A stretch of DNA of 39,745 nucleotides, taken from contig CAJTOK010000034.1 in the NCBI GenBank assembly GCA_910577825.1, positions 1-39,745 of the forward strand. The letters run 5' to 3'. Position 1 is the stretch's first letter, and the number at the start of each line of letters is the position of its first letter. This stretch comes from an uncultured Lachnospiraceae bacterium (GTDB lineage Bacteria; Bacillota; Clostridia; Lachnospirales; Lachnospiraceae). This document shows positions 8,527 through 17,147 of the stretch, in pieces. Position numbers and translations under genes: made by a program. Below the pieces are notes generated by a model, which saw nothing but the letters and a program-made list of their open reading frames with translations, did not search any database and had not been told where the DNA came from.

Positions 8527-8812
8527 AAAAAAACGCCTTTAAGAAAAACTCTTAAAGACGGAATTACCCGTGTTACCACTTTAATTTATCCCCTGTTTCA
8601 CAACAAAGGACCTCTGCCACTGCCATCACAGTGTGACGCTATAACAGGCGCACCCGGCGCAGCCTTGGCGTAAAATACCACTTCGGTGCGCAGCTCCAGG
8701 ACCATCTTCAGTAATATTCTGTACACCCATTCCCACCAGCAGGGCTCTCTGTCTTGTACATAGGATTACTTACTCTTCCTTTCACAGCCTTTAGATTATT
8801 ATTCTAATAACT
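8527..8812 (-). promoter_or_regulatory. T-box leader (Met specifier) of metG
   Basis: Read on the minus strand. Stem I has the conserved AGAGAGCC block, and its distal strand ends in TGGAGCTGC. The candidate specifier codon ATG (8705-8703) is in GAAGATGGTCC, fitting tRNA-Met. The T-box itself, AGTGGTAACACGGG, lies around 8581-8567. The terminator stem CGTCTTTAAGA/TCTTAAAGGCG (8560-8550 and 8544-8534) is followed by seven T. Uncharged tRNA-Met would favour the antiterminator and allow metG transcription. The start near 8812 is inferred from the promoter. Confidence 0.9.
8534..8560 (-). terminator. Conditional terminator of the metG T-box
   Basis: An 11-bp stem with one G-U pair, a 5-base loop and a T7 run (8533-8527). 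Its 5' arm overlaps the 3' side of the T-box antiterminator, as expected for a transcriptional T-box switch. Confidence 0.88.
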
Positions 8813-8818
8813 TTTTAC

Positions 8819-8847
8819 ATTTTAATATCTGCCTGGCAGTTTGTCAA
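8819..8847 (-). promoter_or_regulatory. Promoter of metG
   Basis: TTGACA (8847-8842), 17-base spacer and TAAAAT (8824-8819) on the minus strand. It begins four bases past the stop of the upstream solute-binding gene, so metG has its own start. Confidence 0.8.
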
Positions 8848-8851
8848 GGAT

Positions 8852-10159
8852 TTATTCCAGTGTTTCCTGCTGCAGCCGGTCAAATTCTGCCATACATTCA
8901 TCCACTGCCGCCCCATTTAGCAGTTTGCGGACAACCAGGCATGTATTGCCCCACTGCTCCAGCTTCATTGACGCATTTGCGCCAAGTACATAAACATTCT
9001 CATTAATCCTGTCATTGAGCGGCTTTAATGCAGGAATACACTCTGTTTCAACATTCTTAGACGGTGAAATCACTTTATTTGTTTCCGCATAAACCTTCAG
9101 CGCTTCATCAGAAACCATCACATCCAGCGTATCCATTGCGTCCTGCGCATGCTCTGCATTTGCACCAACTGCAATTCCTGTCATTGGCATCACAGGCATC
9201 TGCCCCCTGCTGCTCGGAAAGCCGATGACAAGCATATTGAAATCTGGTTTGCCATAAGCAGTTTCTGCATTGGCAGCACCCCAGTATGCCATGACAACTG
9301 GTGTTTTTTGTGCAAGAAAATCTGCACTTTCCCCTTCGATTGCCTCACTTACATAAGCCTTCTTTGCGTCAATATATCCTTTGTCAATCATCTCCTTTAG
9401 GAACTCAAAACCTGGACGCATATATTCGCTGTATTTGCGCTCCCCACTGTTAAGCGCTGCGATTTCCGCTTCCGTGTTACCGCCGTTATACAAATCAGCA
9501 TACGCCTGTGCCAGAACAAAAGTTTCAAGCCACCACCGGTTTGCACCAACAGGCGTTTCCACTCCATTTTCTTTAAAAACCTTGCAGCATTCTAAAAATT
9601 CTTCAGGTGTTTCCGGCAATGAAAGCTTATACTTATCAAACATATCCTTATTGATAAACAGCCCGTATGCTACAACCTCCTGCGGGATTGCTACCAGTTT
9701 CCCGTCCACCACGTTTGCCGTCTTAACCACGTCACGCAGGTTTTTTGCACTGTCAAGTCCTGACAAATCCATAAGTTTTCCCTCTTAACCAAGCGTTTTG
9801 ATTACATCAGGGTTAAGCAGGTACAAATCATCCATATCATGGCGTGCCCGGTCAAGTGCCACATCATCATATGTCTTGTCCTGGTAATTCTCTGCCGTGT
9901 ACGTAATATAATCCACTGTCACACCAAGCTTCTCTTCTGCCATAACCACTGTCTTTTCTGATGCGCTTCTTGCAACGTTGTCAAGGCCTGGCTTAGTTTT
10001 CTCCATTGGAGTGTACAGCCGTACAATGCGTGCCTCCTCTTTCTTGTTGGAAACCAGATTATTATTTAACTCTGGTTTTTTACCACACGCTGTCATGCCA
10101 AGCATGGCCACACATACAATTACAATGGTACCAGCCTGTTTTATTTTCTTTAATTTCAT
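8852..10159 (-). pseudogene. Extracellular solute-binding lipoprotein split by an in-frame stop
   Basis: Two open frames, 10159-9785 (124 residues, with a lipoprotein signal ending MTACGKK) and 9772-8852 (306 residues), lie in the same reading frame, separated only by TAA at 9787-9785 and four further codons. Joined, they make about 435 residues of a family 1 sugar-type binding protein: NPDVIKTLG-stop-EGKLMDLSGLDS, then DGKLVAIPQEVVAYGLFINKDMFDKY. Reverting one base (AAA to TAA) restores the gene. The start overlaps the sensor kinase stop by four bases (ATGA), and no transporter permeases are nearby, so it may have served as a sensory partner of the kinase. A recent nonsense mutation, readthrough or a sequencing error are all possible. 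Confidence 0.85.
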
Positions 10160-12732
10160 CTTACTGCCCCTTTCTCTTTACACACTTGTTTAATAACCTT
10201 CTTCAACAACTCAATGTCAACCGGCTTTGCCAAATGGATGTCCATTCCCGCACTAAGCGCCTCTTTCTCGTCCTCTGCAAAAGCATTTGCCGTCATAGCA
10301 ATAACCGGTATGGTTCTGGCATCACTACGCTCCAGTGCCCGGATTTTCTTCGTCGCTTCATAACCATTCATCACAGGCATCTGCACATCCATCAGAATTG
10401 CGTCAAACTCTCCTTCTTTTGCCGCAGCAAACCGTTCTACAGCAAGTTTTCCATTCTCAACAATCTCACAGTCTGCACCCTGGATTAATAAAATCTCATG
10501 CAAAATTTCCGCATTGATTTCATTGTCCTCCGCCGCAAGAAAATGCAGTCCCGAGAGATTGTCCATATCCTCTGTTTCCTGCTCTTCTTTGGCGTCCCCG
10601 TCTCCTTGCAGTTCCAAAAGCTTTTCCTGGAATGCTGAGATAAAAAACGGTTTGGCAAGCACTCCTGTATTGCCCATTGCAAGCGCATCTTCCATATTCC
10701 CAGAATCATGGGCAGTTAAAAATAAAACTGGTATCTCCTGCGGCCAAATCCCCCGGAGCTCTTTTGCCACCTGGAGAACATTAACCTGCGCTGCGTCCCA
10801 GTCCATCAGGACCACATGGTAACTGCCATTATCTGCTGCCAGCCTTAATACTTCCTGTGCGTCAAATGCCATATGGACGCTTACGCCAACATCATTTAAC
10901 AGCATCTGTACCGTTTTTGCACTTTCCTCACTGCCAAACAGGGCAAGCACGTGCGAAATGCCGCTTTTTTCCCAAAACCTCTTGTACTCCTGCTCCTTAG
11001 AAATCCGCAGTTCCAGTTCTACCTGGAACAGGCTTCCTTTATCCACTTCGCTTGACACATCAATCGTACCACCCATCAGCTCCACGATATTTTTTGTAAT
11101 CGCCATGCCAAGCCCTGTTCCCTGCACCTTGTTTGTAGTGCTGTTCTCTGCCCTTGTAAATGCGTCAAAAACCAGCTCCAGGTACTCAGGCGTCATACCA
11201 TAGCCGTCATCCTGCACCTCAATACGTATATGTTCATACTGGCTTGAATGCTGCTTTAATCCAATAATGCGGAGCCAGATATTGCCCTTCTGCTGCGTAT
11301 ATTTCACAGCATTGGAAAGCAGGTTTATTAAAATCTGGTTAATCCGTGTTTCATCGCCAAGCAGATATTCATGTGCAATATTTTTCACTTCGACATGGAA
11401 CATCTGCTCCTTTGCCGCCGCCATCGGGCGGATAATTGCATCTACGGAGGACACCAGGTCATTCAGGGTAAATTCCCCAGCCGTAAGCACAACCTTTCCG
11501 CTTTCAATTTTGGAAACATCCAGTATATCGTTAATCAGCCCTAATAAATGCTGTCCCGACGACATAATCTTTCTCGTGTATTCACGTACCTTCCCAGGAT
11601 TTTCCGCATCCTTTTCAAGCAGTGTTGCAAAACCTAGAACCGCATTCATCGGCGTGCGGATATCATGCGACATATTTGAAAGAAACATTGTTTTAGAATT
11701 GCTTGCAGCCTGCGCCGCCTGCAGCGCCTCCGCCAGCTTCCTGTTGTGGACTTCCCTCTCCTTTTCCCTCTCTTTGCGGATTTTATTCTGCTGCCGCTGG
11801 TTTAAGTAATACAACAGGCAGCAAAGGAAAAATGCGACAAGCATCACCGCAACAACAATGAAAATGTTCTGGTTGACCGTGCGCCCCTCCTGCTGGATTG
11901 CCTCAATAGGCACATACCCAATAAGATAAAGTGTGCCGCCATTCACTGGCCACATATAAATCAGCGAGCTCTTCCCACGGATGTCATGGTAGAACATCAT
12001 GTTTTCTCCCTTGTGTACACTCTCAAATACTTCCGCAACCAGCTTCTCCTCTAAAATATCATTAGCCCTGAAAAAATCCTCCAGATTCAGATGTCCTGCA
12101 TTGCGTTCGCCCATGCCTTTTGGCTTTAGCACAAGCCGTTCATTCCCAGCATCCATTATATAAAGCATTGCCTTGCCATTATAAAAACTGTTCGGCAGTG
12201 AATTATCAAGCGAATCATAAAGATACTCGGTATATAATGATGCCTCCTCATGCCCGTCCCGTATAACAGGGCATTTTATAGTATACGCCCATGTCCCCAT
12301 ATAATTCACATAGGACTCGGAAACCGCAAGCCCGTCAACAGTCCCACCCGCTGAAAAATCAAAATCCTGCGCATGAAAAACTTCGCCCGTATTAGAAATT
12401 CCCTCTGTTTCCCCTGCACGGACCAGCGACAGCTTCGCCATTGTGTTATTTTTTTTATAAGAACGTATGTATCCTTCTTTATCATCAGCCATTTCAATTT
12501 CCTGCGCTACCAGCCGTTGAAACTCCGCCTCCTTGTTTAAGATTGCCTCAATAGTACATTCAATCAAATCCAGGCTCTCGCTCAGGTTCTGGATTGCCGA
12601 CGCAGACATTTCTGCCGATATTTTCCGTGCCACCGAAAACACAACCGCTCCCAAAATACAAAAGATTACTATTATTGAAACAAGAAGGGGGACTCCCTGG
12701 TCCATTTTATTTTTTTTCCGTTTCAAAATCAT
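10156..12732 (-). CDS. Hybrid sensor histidine kinase with two receiver domains
   Basis: An 858-residue membrane kinase. Membrane helices at about 14-36 and 289-311 flank an extracellular sensor region of about 250 residues (Cache-like by position, not proven). A coiled linker (about 315-345) leads to HisKA with phospho-acceptor His356 in SNMSHDIRTPMNAVLGF, then HATPase_c with N-box INLLSNAVKYT, DDGYGM and GTGLGMAI. The first receiver-like domain (about 592-708) has MDWD at the usual phosphorylation site but an altered acidic pocket, so it may be degenerate. The second (about 728-850) is canonical, with AAEDNEIN, Asp782 in LMDVQMPVMNGYEA and a Lys in LAKP. No DNA-binding output domain is present. 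The region is GC-richer than its neighbours. Confidence 0.95.
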   Translation of the reverse strand: MILKRKKNKMDQGVPLLVSIIVIFCILGAVVFSVARKISAEMSASAIQNLSESLDLIECTIEAILNKEAEFQRLVAQEIEMADDKEGYIRSYKKNNTMAKLSLVRAGETEGISNTGEVFHAQDFDFSAGGTVDGLAVSESYVNYMGTWAYTIKCPVIRDGHEEASLYTEYLYDSLDNSLPNSFYNGKAMLYIMDAGNERLVLKPKGMGERNAGHLNLEDFFRANDILEEKLVAEVFESVHKGENMMFYHDIRGKSSLIYMWPVNGGTLYLIGYVPIEAIQQEGRTVNQNIFIVVAVMLVAFFLCCLLYYLNQRQQNKIRKEREKEREVHNRKLAEALQAAQAASNSKTMFLSNMSHDIRTPMNAVLGFATLLEKDAENPGKVREYTRKIMSSGQHLLGLINDILDVSKIESGKVVLTAGEFTLNDLVSSVDAIIRPMAAAKEQMFHVEVKNIAHEYLLGDETRINQILINLLSNAVKYTQQKGNIWLRIIGLKQHSSQYEHIRIEVQDDGYGMTPEYLELVFDAFTRAENSTTNKVQGTGLGMAITKNIVELMGGTIDVSSEVDKGSLFQVELELRISKEQEYKRFWEKSGISHVLALFGSEESAKTVQMLLNDVGVSVHMAFDAQEVLRLAADNGSYHVVLMDWDAAQVNVLQVAKELRGIWPQEIPVLFLTAHDSGNMEDALAMGNTGVLAKPFFISAFQEKLLELQGDGDAKEEQETEDMDNLSGLHFLAAEDNEINAEILHEILLIQGADCEIVENGKLAVERFAAAKEGEFDAILMDVQMPVMNGYEATKKIRALERSDARTIPVIAMTANAFAEDEKEALSAGMDIHLAKPVDIELLKKVIKQVCKEKGAVR

Positions 12733-12781
12733 TTTTTCTCTCCGCTTACTTGATTTCTCTTGTATTCCCCATTTCTATCTA

Positions 12782-12810
12782 ATTATATTCTTTTCATTCC
12801 CCATTTGCAA
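12782..12810 (-). promoter_or_regulatory. Promoter of the hybrid kinase operon
   Basis: TTGCAA (12810-12805), 17-base spacer and TATAAT (12787-12782) on the minus strand, about 50 bases before the kinase ATG, whose ribosome site is GGAGAG. Confidence 0.7.
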
Positions 12811-12895
12811 CATATTTTAAGAATATGGAACAGCAGCCATCTGGAAAAATAAAATTATGTAATAATTTCACCAGAAAATAAATTATAATAAATAC

Positions 12896-12933
12896 TGACA
12901 TAACATGTCAGGTTTTAAATGTTACTATAATAT
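12896..12933 (+). repeat. Operator/promoter repeat, copy 1 (before the WYL regulator)
   Basis: Starts with the inverted repeat TGACAT-AAC-ATGTCA, then CAGGTTTTAAATGTTAC and a TATAAT -10 box. The second copy lies before the ClbS/DfsB-like gene. The poor -35 region together with the conserved upstream sequence suggests an activator- or repressor-controlled promoter. Confidence 0.8.
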
Positions 12934-12947
12934 AAGGAGGGGCAACA

Positions 12948-13844
12948 ATGAAGGAAAGCAGGCTATTTAAGATTGTATACTATTTACTTGGTAAAGGACA
13001 GGCTACTGCTCCAGAACTGGCAGGAAAATTTGAAGTTTCCATAAGAACTATTTACAGGGATATTGATGCTTTAAGCGGGGCGGGCATACCTGTTTATACA
13101 GAACCCGGCCGGAACGGGGGCATTTATTTAATGGATAATTTTGTTTTGGATAAAACTATATTGTCAAAAGAAGAAAAGCAGGAAATATTAACAGCCTTAC
13201 AAAGCATAAATTTTGCACAAAATATTAACAGCAGCCAGACATTGCAAAAACTTTCTGCAATATTCCATTTAAATTCAGAAAACTGGCTTGAAGTTGATTT
13301 CTCCAGATGGGGAAACACCGGAACTGACAACAAAAAATTTGAATCATTAAAATCAGCAGTAATTAACCAAAGATACGTAAAAATATTATATGCAAATTCC
13401 TGTGGAATAATTAATGAGAGAATTATCCAGCCATTAAAACTGTCATATAAATCCAAGTCCTGGTACTTAAAAGCATATTGTACAAAAAAACAGGATTACC
13501 GTATTTTTAAGCTGGCCCGCATTATAGATTTTGAAGTCCTGGCAGATGTTTTCTGCAAAAGTAAATTTCCAGAATTAAACGAAGCATCAGAACAGGCGTG
13601 TAATACGGTTGTATTGCGTTTCCCAGAATATATGTCCTACCGTGTTTATGATGAATTTGATAAAACAGTAGTAACCCAGAAAGAAAACGGGTATTTAACC
13701 GTATCTGCCGAAATGCCAGAAAATGAATGGCTAATAGGATATCTGTTATCATTTGGAACACAAGTAGATATTATAGAGCCTGCATATCTAAAAGAAATTG
13801 TGGCAGAAGAAGCAAAGAAAATTTATAAAAAATACAAACCATGA
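12948..13844 (+). CDS. HTH and WYL domain transcriptional regulator (YafY-like)
   Basis: A 298-residue regulator with AAGGAGG-type ribosome site upstream of its ATG. Residues 1-60 hold an HTH_11 domain: LLGKGQATAPELAGKFEVSIRTIYRDIDAL, with the IRTIYRDI recognition helix typical of DeoR/YafY proteins. The WYL domain follows from about 135, with the literal SWYLKAYC and then RIFKLARI; WYL domains bind small ligands or nucleic acid fragments and occur in DNA-damage and phage-defence regulators. The TGA stop is the first three bases of the second operator copy. It is very probably the regulator of the gene that follows and of itself. Confidence 0.92.
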   Translation: MKESRLFKIVYYLLGKGQATAPELAGKFEVSIRTIYRDIDALSGAGIPVYTEPGRNGGIYLMDNFVLDKTILSKEEKQEILTALQSINFAQNINSSQTLQKLSAIFHLNSENWLEVDFSRWGNTGTDNKKFESLKSAVINQRYVKILYANSCGIINERIIQPLKLSYKSKSWYLKAYCTKKQDYRIFKLARIIDFEVLADVFCKSKFPELNEASEQACNTVVLRFPEYMSYRVYDEFDKTVVTQKENGYLTVSAEMPENEWLIGYLLSFGTQVDIIEPAYLKEIVAEEAKKIYKKYKP

Positions 13845-13879
13845 CATAAGATGCCAGGATTTAAATGTTACAATATTTT
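13842..13879 (+). repeat. Operator/promoter repeat, copy 2 (before the ClbS/DfsB-like gene)
   Basis: TGACATAAGATGCCAGGA continues into TTTAAATGTTAC and an AT-rich -10 region (AATATT or TATATT). It matches copy 1 at all but about six or seven of 38 positions. The inverted repeat is slightly degraded (GATGCCA for CATGTCA). Confidence 0.8.
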
Positions 13880-13907
13880 TATATTAAATTGATAAGGAGA
13901 ATATTAT

Positions 13908-14447
13908 ATGGCCAGACCAACAACAAAAACTGATTTACTAGCAGCAGCAACCTCTAATTATGAAAAATTAAACGCTTTAGCAGGAGAATTAACCGGAAAA
14001 GAATTATCAGAACCTTTTGATTTTTCAAATTATAAAAAGAAAGAAGCACATTGGAAAAGGGATAAAAACCTGCGGGATATTTTCATCCATCTCTATGAAT
14101 GGCACCAGCTCCTGTTAAACTGGGTACATTCCAACCAGAATGGTGATAATAAACCATTCCTTCCAAAGCCTTATAACTGGAAAACCTACGGGGATATGAA
14201 TGTGGAATTTTGGAAAAAACACCAGTCCACATCTTTAGAGGACGCAAAAAGCATGTTCCAGAAATCCCACAGCGAAGTAATGGAACTAGCAGAAACTTTC
14301 TCCAATGAAGAATTGTTTTCCAAAGGCGTTTATAAATGGGTGGGCGGAAGCACCCTGGGTTCTTATTTTACCAGCAATACATCAAGCCACTATGAATGGG
14401 CAATAAAAAAGCTAAAAGCACACAAGAAAAATTGTGCCAGGATTTAA
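13908..14447 (+). CDS. ClbS/DfsB-family four-helix-bundle protein
   Basis: A 179-residue cytoplasmic protein with a good ribosome site (AAGGAG). It matches the ClbS/DfsB family from end to end: start ARPTTKTDLLAAATSNYEKL, centre LRDIFIHLYEWHQLLLNWV, PYNWKTYGDMN, and the C-terminal FTSNTSSHYEWAIKKLK. ClbS itself protects colibactin producers by hydrolysing the cyclopropane warhead; most other members have no proven substrate. The family is DinB-like. Here it stands alone, with no polyketide genes, paired with a WYL regulator and a shared operator, so a protective role against a genotoxin or other electrophile is a reasonable inference. Confidence 0.88.
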   Translation: MARPTTKTDLLAAATSNYEKLNALAGELTGKELSEPFDFSNYKKKEAHWKRDKNLRDIFIHLYEWHQLLLNWVHSNQNGDNKPFLPKPYNWKTYGDMNVEFWKKHQSTSLEDAKSMFQKSHSEVMELAETFSNEELFSKGVYKWVGGSTLGSYFTSNTSSHYEWAIKKLKAHKKNCARI

Positions 14448-14506
14448 AATAACTTTGGCCAATTATAACGTTTTGATGTACTGAAAAGGCTAAGGGATGC
14501 AGGAAT

Positions 14507-14530
14507 ACCTGCCATTGTATGGCAGGTGTT
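14507..14530 (+). terminator. Terminator after the ClbS/DfsB-like gene
   Basis: ACCTGCCA (14507-14514) and TGGCAGGT (14520-14527) form a perfect 8-bp stem with a 5-base loop, then GTTT. The T run is short. It lies between two convergent genes and may serve both. Confidence 0.55.
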
Positions 14531-14536
14531 TAAACA

Positions 14537-15841
14537 TTATCCAATAATAAGTTCATAAGTGCCACAGTCCTTAAATGCTTTGTCTGATACTTTAATATTT
14601 TTACTTTTTATATATATTTTTATATTTTTGTCCATCTTAAAAGCATAATCTTTAATTGATTTCACATTGCTTCCCAGGACAACTGAATTTAACCCATACT
14701 TAAACCAGGCTTCAGAAAAAGCACTTTCACCTATTGTTTTCACACTTTCAGGAACTACGGCTTCTTCCTGGTTCCCATTACCAACATATCCGCATAAATA
14801 ACCATTCTGGAGAACCACCATTCCATCTGTAACATCAGCACAGCCAATTCTTGCAAGTTCATCTGACAATGATTTTTTCCAGTCACAATATTTCCACAGT
14901 TTTTTAATAGATTTTATATCCAGTCCTGCCATATTTAACTTTATACTGCCTTCCCTGTTATCCCTGCCAATTCTTGCAAAACTGCTATACACCTTATCTG
15001 TCACTTCTTTTACAGAAGATGGCAGGACAATACTTTTTAAAGCCCCGCATCCCCAGTATGAATTATACTGGTTATAGGCATCCGCCGTATAATTAAAACT
15101 GCCTGCGGCAATAATTTCACAGCCTTCTGCAATAACAGCTTCCTCCCTTGCATAAGGTATTCTGGCAAGTGTTTTTCCATCCTTGGTATATATTATCCCG
15201 TCTATTGATTTAAATTCCGGGTCATCTGGTGATACAATGAAATTTTCACAGTCACCTGCCATACGCACATTTTCCAGATTCAGTTCTGTAGAAAATTTTA
15301 CTGTTTCCAGGGATTTTTTACCAGTTACAAAAGGCTCTTCCCAGTTTTCACTGGAAGGTCCAAGTACACTAAAATCCCCAGGTATTACCAGCTTTTCCAG
15401 CAAATCACAGTCCAGGCATATCCCCCAGCCAATACTCTCTGCTGTTTTAGGAATAGTAAGGCTTTTAACCGCAGTCTTAGCAAATGCCTGCATACCAATT
15501 CTTTTAACAGAAGATGCAATTTTTATGCTTGTGGCTTTTTTGCAGTTTTTAAATGCAAACTCCGGCAAAGACGTAACTCCCTTTTTCACCACAATCTTTT
15601 TAATTTTCTTTCTTTGGGAAGCCTTTGGCCTTGCACTGTCTGGCATATCACCTTTACCTTGGACAGTAAACACACCGTTTTTAAGGGTTGCTGTTATACT
15701 GGCAGAAACTTTTTTTGATGTAGCTACCCTGCATGGTGCATCCAGAATGCCTGCTAATACAATAATAAAACTTATTACCACTAGTTTTTTTTGTAGTAAT
15801 ACAAAACCTTTTCTGGTTTTTCTATAATTTTTATCGTCCAT
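14537..15841 (-). CDS. Secreted BspA-type leucine-rich-repeat protein
   Basis: A protein of about 434 residues. The start is uncertain: I use ATG 15841, which has GGTGA just upstream; the ATG at 15859 has no visible ribosome site. A hydrophobic segment (LVVISFIIVLAGILDA) near the N terminus looks like a signal or anchor. Several LRR_5 (BspA) repeats follow, for example VTSLPEFAFKNCKKATSIKI, VKRIGMQAFAKTAVKSLTIP and VKTIGESAFSEAW. BspA-type proteins are surface adhesins or extracellular binding proteins. The gene starts 49 bases after the helveticin-like stop on the same strand, so the two are probably co-transcribed. An immunity, docking or adhesion role is open. Confidence 0.85.
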   Translation of the reverse strand: MDDKNYRKTRKGFVLLQKKLVVISFIIVLAGILDAPCRVATSKKVSASITATLKNGVFTVQGKGDMPDSARPKASQRKKIKKIVVKKGVTSLPEFAFKNCKKATSIKIASSVKRIGMQAFAKTAVKSLTIPKTAESIGWGICLDCDLLEKLVIPGDFSVLGPSSENWEEPFVTGKKSLETVKFSTELNLENVRMAGDCENFIVSPDDPEFKSIDGIIYTKDGKTLARIPYAREEAVIAEGCEIIAAGSFNYTADAYNQYNSYWGCGALKSIVLPSSVKEVTDKVYSSFARIGRDNREGSIKLNMAGLDIKSIKKLWKYCDWKKSLSDELARIGCADVTDGMVVLQNGYLCGYVGNGNQEEAVVPESVKTIGESAFSEAWFKYGLNSVVLGSNVKSIKDYAFKMDKNIKIYIKSKNIKVSDKAFKDCGTYELIIG

Positions 15842-15890
15842 CATTTCACCATACTTCATAAATTATACCGTTTTATTGTATTTAATGCTA

Positions 15891-17087
15891 TCATGTCACA
15901 GCGCTCTTGTCAATAGAAAAAATATATGCCCTCTTTCTATCTGATTCATTATACGGCGAAGCCCCTATGTATATTTTATTTGTCCTTACCTGTATGCCTT
16001 CAATTTCAAGCTCTTCTGAAGCAGTCCATGATAAATTATAGTTTTTTGTTGTTTCGGAACTCCAAAAAATTACAGAAAGTATTGCCTGCTGTGCTGTAGT
16101 TTTGTTTCCATTTTTTACTATATATATATTCAAATCATCATCAATATCTATTCCTTGCAACTGTGATAAAGGAAGTCCGCTTTTATTTATAACATCTAAA
16201 CAAGCATCTGACAATTTTGTGCTTGTTTTAAAATTCCTTTCACTTATATTGTTTCCATTAAAAACATTATGTATAACATCGAAAGAATAGTATGAATATT
16301 GAACATTGCCAGAAGTACTTTGCTTAAACATAAGCATTGTTTCACCATTAGTTGAAAGATTTGCAGCACACCGTCTTAAATCAGCAAACAAGCTTCTTTT
16401 TGCATTTGAATATTCTGTATTTAACAGGCTTTTTATTTCTGTATTTGGCTTTGTTTCTCCTGCTACATATTTAATTCTGCCTATCCTGTTAGCTTCCCAG
16501 TAATTAGACCCTTCTATTGCATTGGCACATACAAGAAAATAGTGATTATCTACACCATTATCTTTTCTTGTATAAGGAACAAGAGTTTGCCCATGTCCAA
16601 CACTTTCTAAATTCATAGAATCTTGATAGGCAGCTTCTGTACCTTCTTCATTAATTTTACATCTAGAAAGCTTAACATTTTTATGACTATACACTTGTGT
16701 AACATAAACATATTTGGTTGTAACATAAATATTCTGTATTGGTCTATATTTAACTGTCACACCACTAATATCTGAGAAATTTGATAAATTGGTTATTTTA
16801 AACTTTTGTACACCATCTATTTTAGCTTTTTCTGTTCCTCCAATATTTTCGGAAATAACCTTATCTTGTAAATGCACTTCTACTGTACCATTTTTATCTG
16901 GCATGAGGTTTTCATCACTGAAATCCAACGAAAGTCCTTCTAAATCTTCTAGATTAAATTCCTGTGTTAATGTAATTTCCCCGGCTACAGGTTCATTAAA
17001 AGCAAATACTGTTCTTGGAATGCTAGAAGAAATAATTGCCACTAATATTACATACATTACCATAGTCCGTGTTTTTCTTTTTTCCAT
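15891..17087 (-). CDS. Secreted helveticin J-like (class III bacteriocin family) protein
   Basis: A 398-residue protein. ATG 17087 is chosen over the longer frame because AAAGGAGG lies just upstream and it gives a clean signal peptide (MEKRKTRTMVMYVILVAI... to about residue 29, ending TVFA). No cell-wall anchor motif is visible. From recall of helveticin J, three blocks line up in order: GHGQTLVPYTRK...FLVCANAIEGSNYWEANRIGRI, then LQGIDIDDDLNIYIVKNG, and LEIEGIQVRTNKIYIGASPY. These fit the beta-propeller-like helveticin family, whose members are large heat-labile bacteriocins; many relatives are uncharacterised. The promoter carries a perfect palindrome at the start site. The LRR gene follows in the same direction. 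Bacteriocin activity is inference. Confidence 0.75.
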   Translation of the reverse strand: MEKRKTRTMVMYVILVAIISSSIPRTVFAFNEPVAGEITLTQEFNLEDLEGLSLDFSDENLMPDKNGTVEVHLQDKVISENIGGTEKAKIDGVQKFKITNLSNFSDISGVTVKYRPIQNIYVTTKYVYVTQVYSHKNVKLSRCKINEEGTEAAYQDSMNLESVGHGQTLVPYTRKDNGVDNHYFLVCANAIEGSNYWEANRIGRIKYVAGETKPNTEIKSLLNTEYSNAKRSLFADLRRCAANLSTNGETMLMFKQSTSGNVQYSYYSFDVIHNVFNGNNISERNFKTSTKLSDACLDVINKSGLPLSQLQGIDIDDDLNIYIVKNGNKTTAQQAILSVIFWSSETTKNYNLSWTASEELEIEGIQVRTNKIYIGASPYNESDRKRAYIFSIDKSAVT

Positions 17088-17120
17088 AATTTTTCCTCCT
17101 TTAACACTTATTTTTTCAAC

Positions 17121-17146
17121 TATTAAATAATATATATTATTTAATA
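17121..17146. promoter_or_regulatory. Perfect 26-bp palindrome at the helveticin-like promoter start site
   Basis: The sequence at 17121-17146, built on TATTAAATAAT and its complement, is identical to its own reverse complement over all 26 bases. It begins two bases past the -10 box, covering the expected start site. It could be an operator or a 5' mRNA hairpin. Confidence 0.7.
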
Positions 17147-17147
17147 T

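Noticed and set aside
14433..14448. A third partial copy of the WYL operator (TGCCAGGATTTAAA)
   Set aside because: It lies inside the last codons of the ClbS/DfsB-like gene, lacks the inverted repeat and the GTTAC box, and leads to no gene.
14470..14545. A short coding-like stretch (DVLKRLRDAGIPAIVWQV) after the ClbS/DfsB-like gene
   Set aside because: Only about 27 codons, no start or ribosome site, and it contains the terminator hairpin; could be a relic but cannot be supported.
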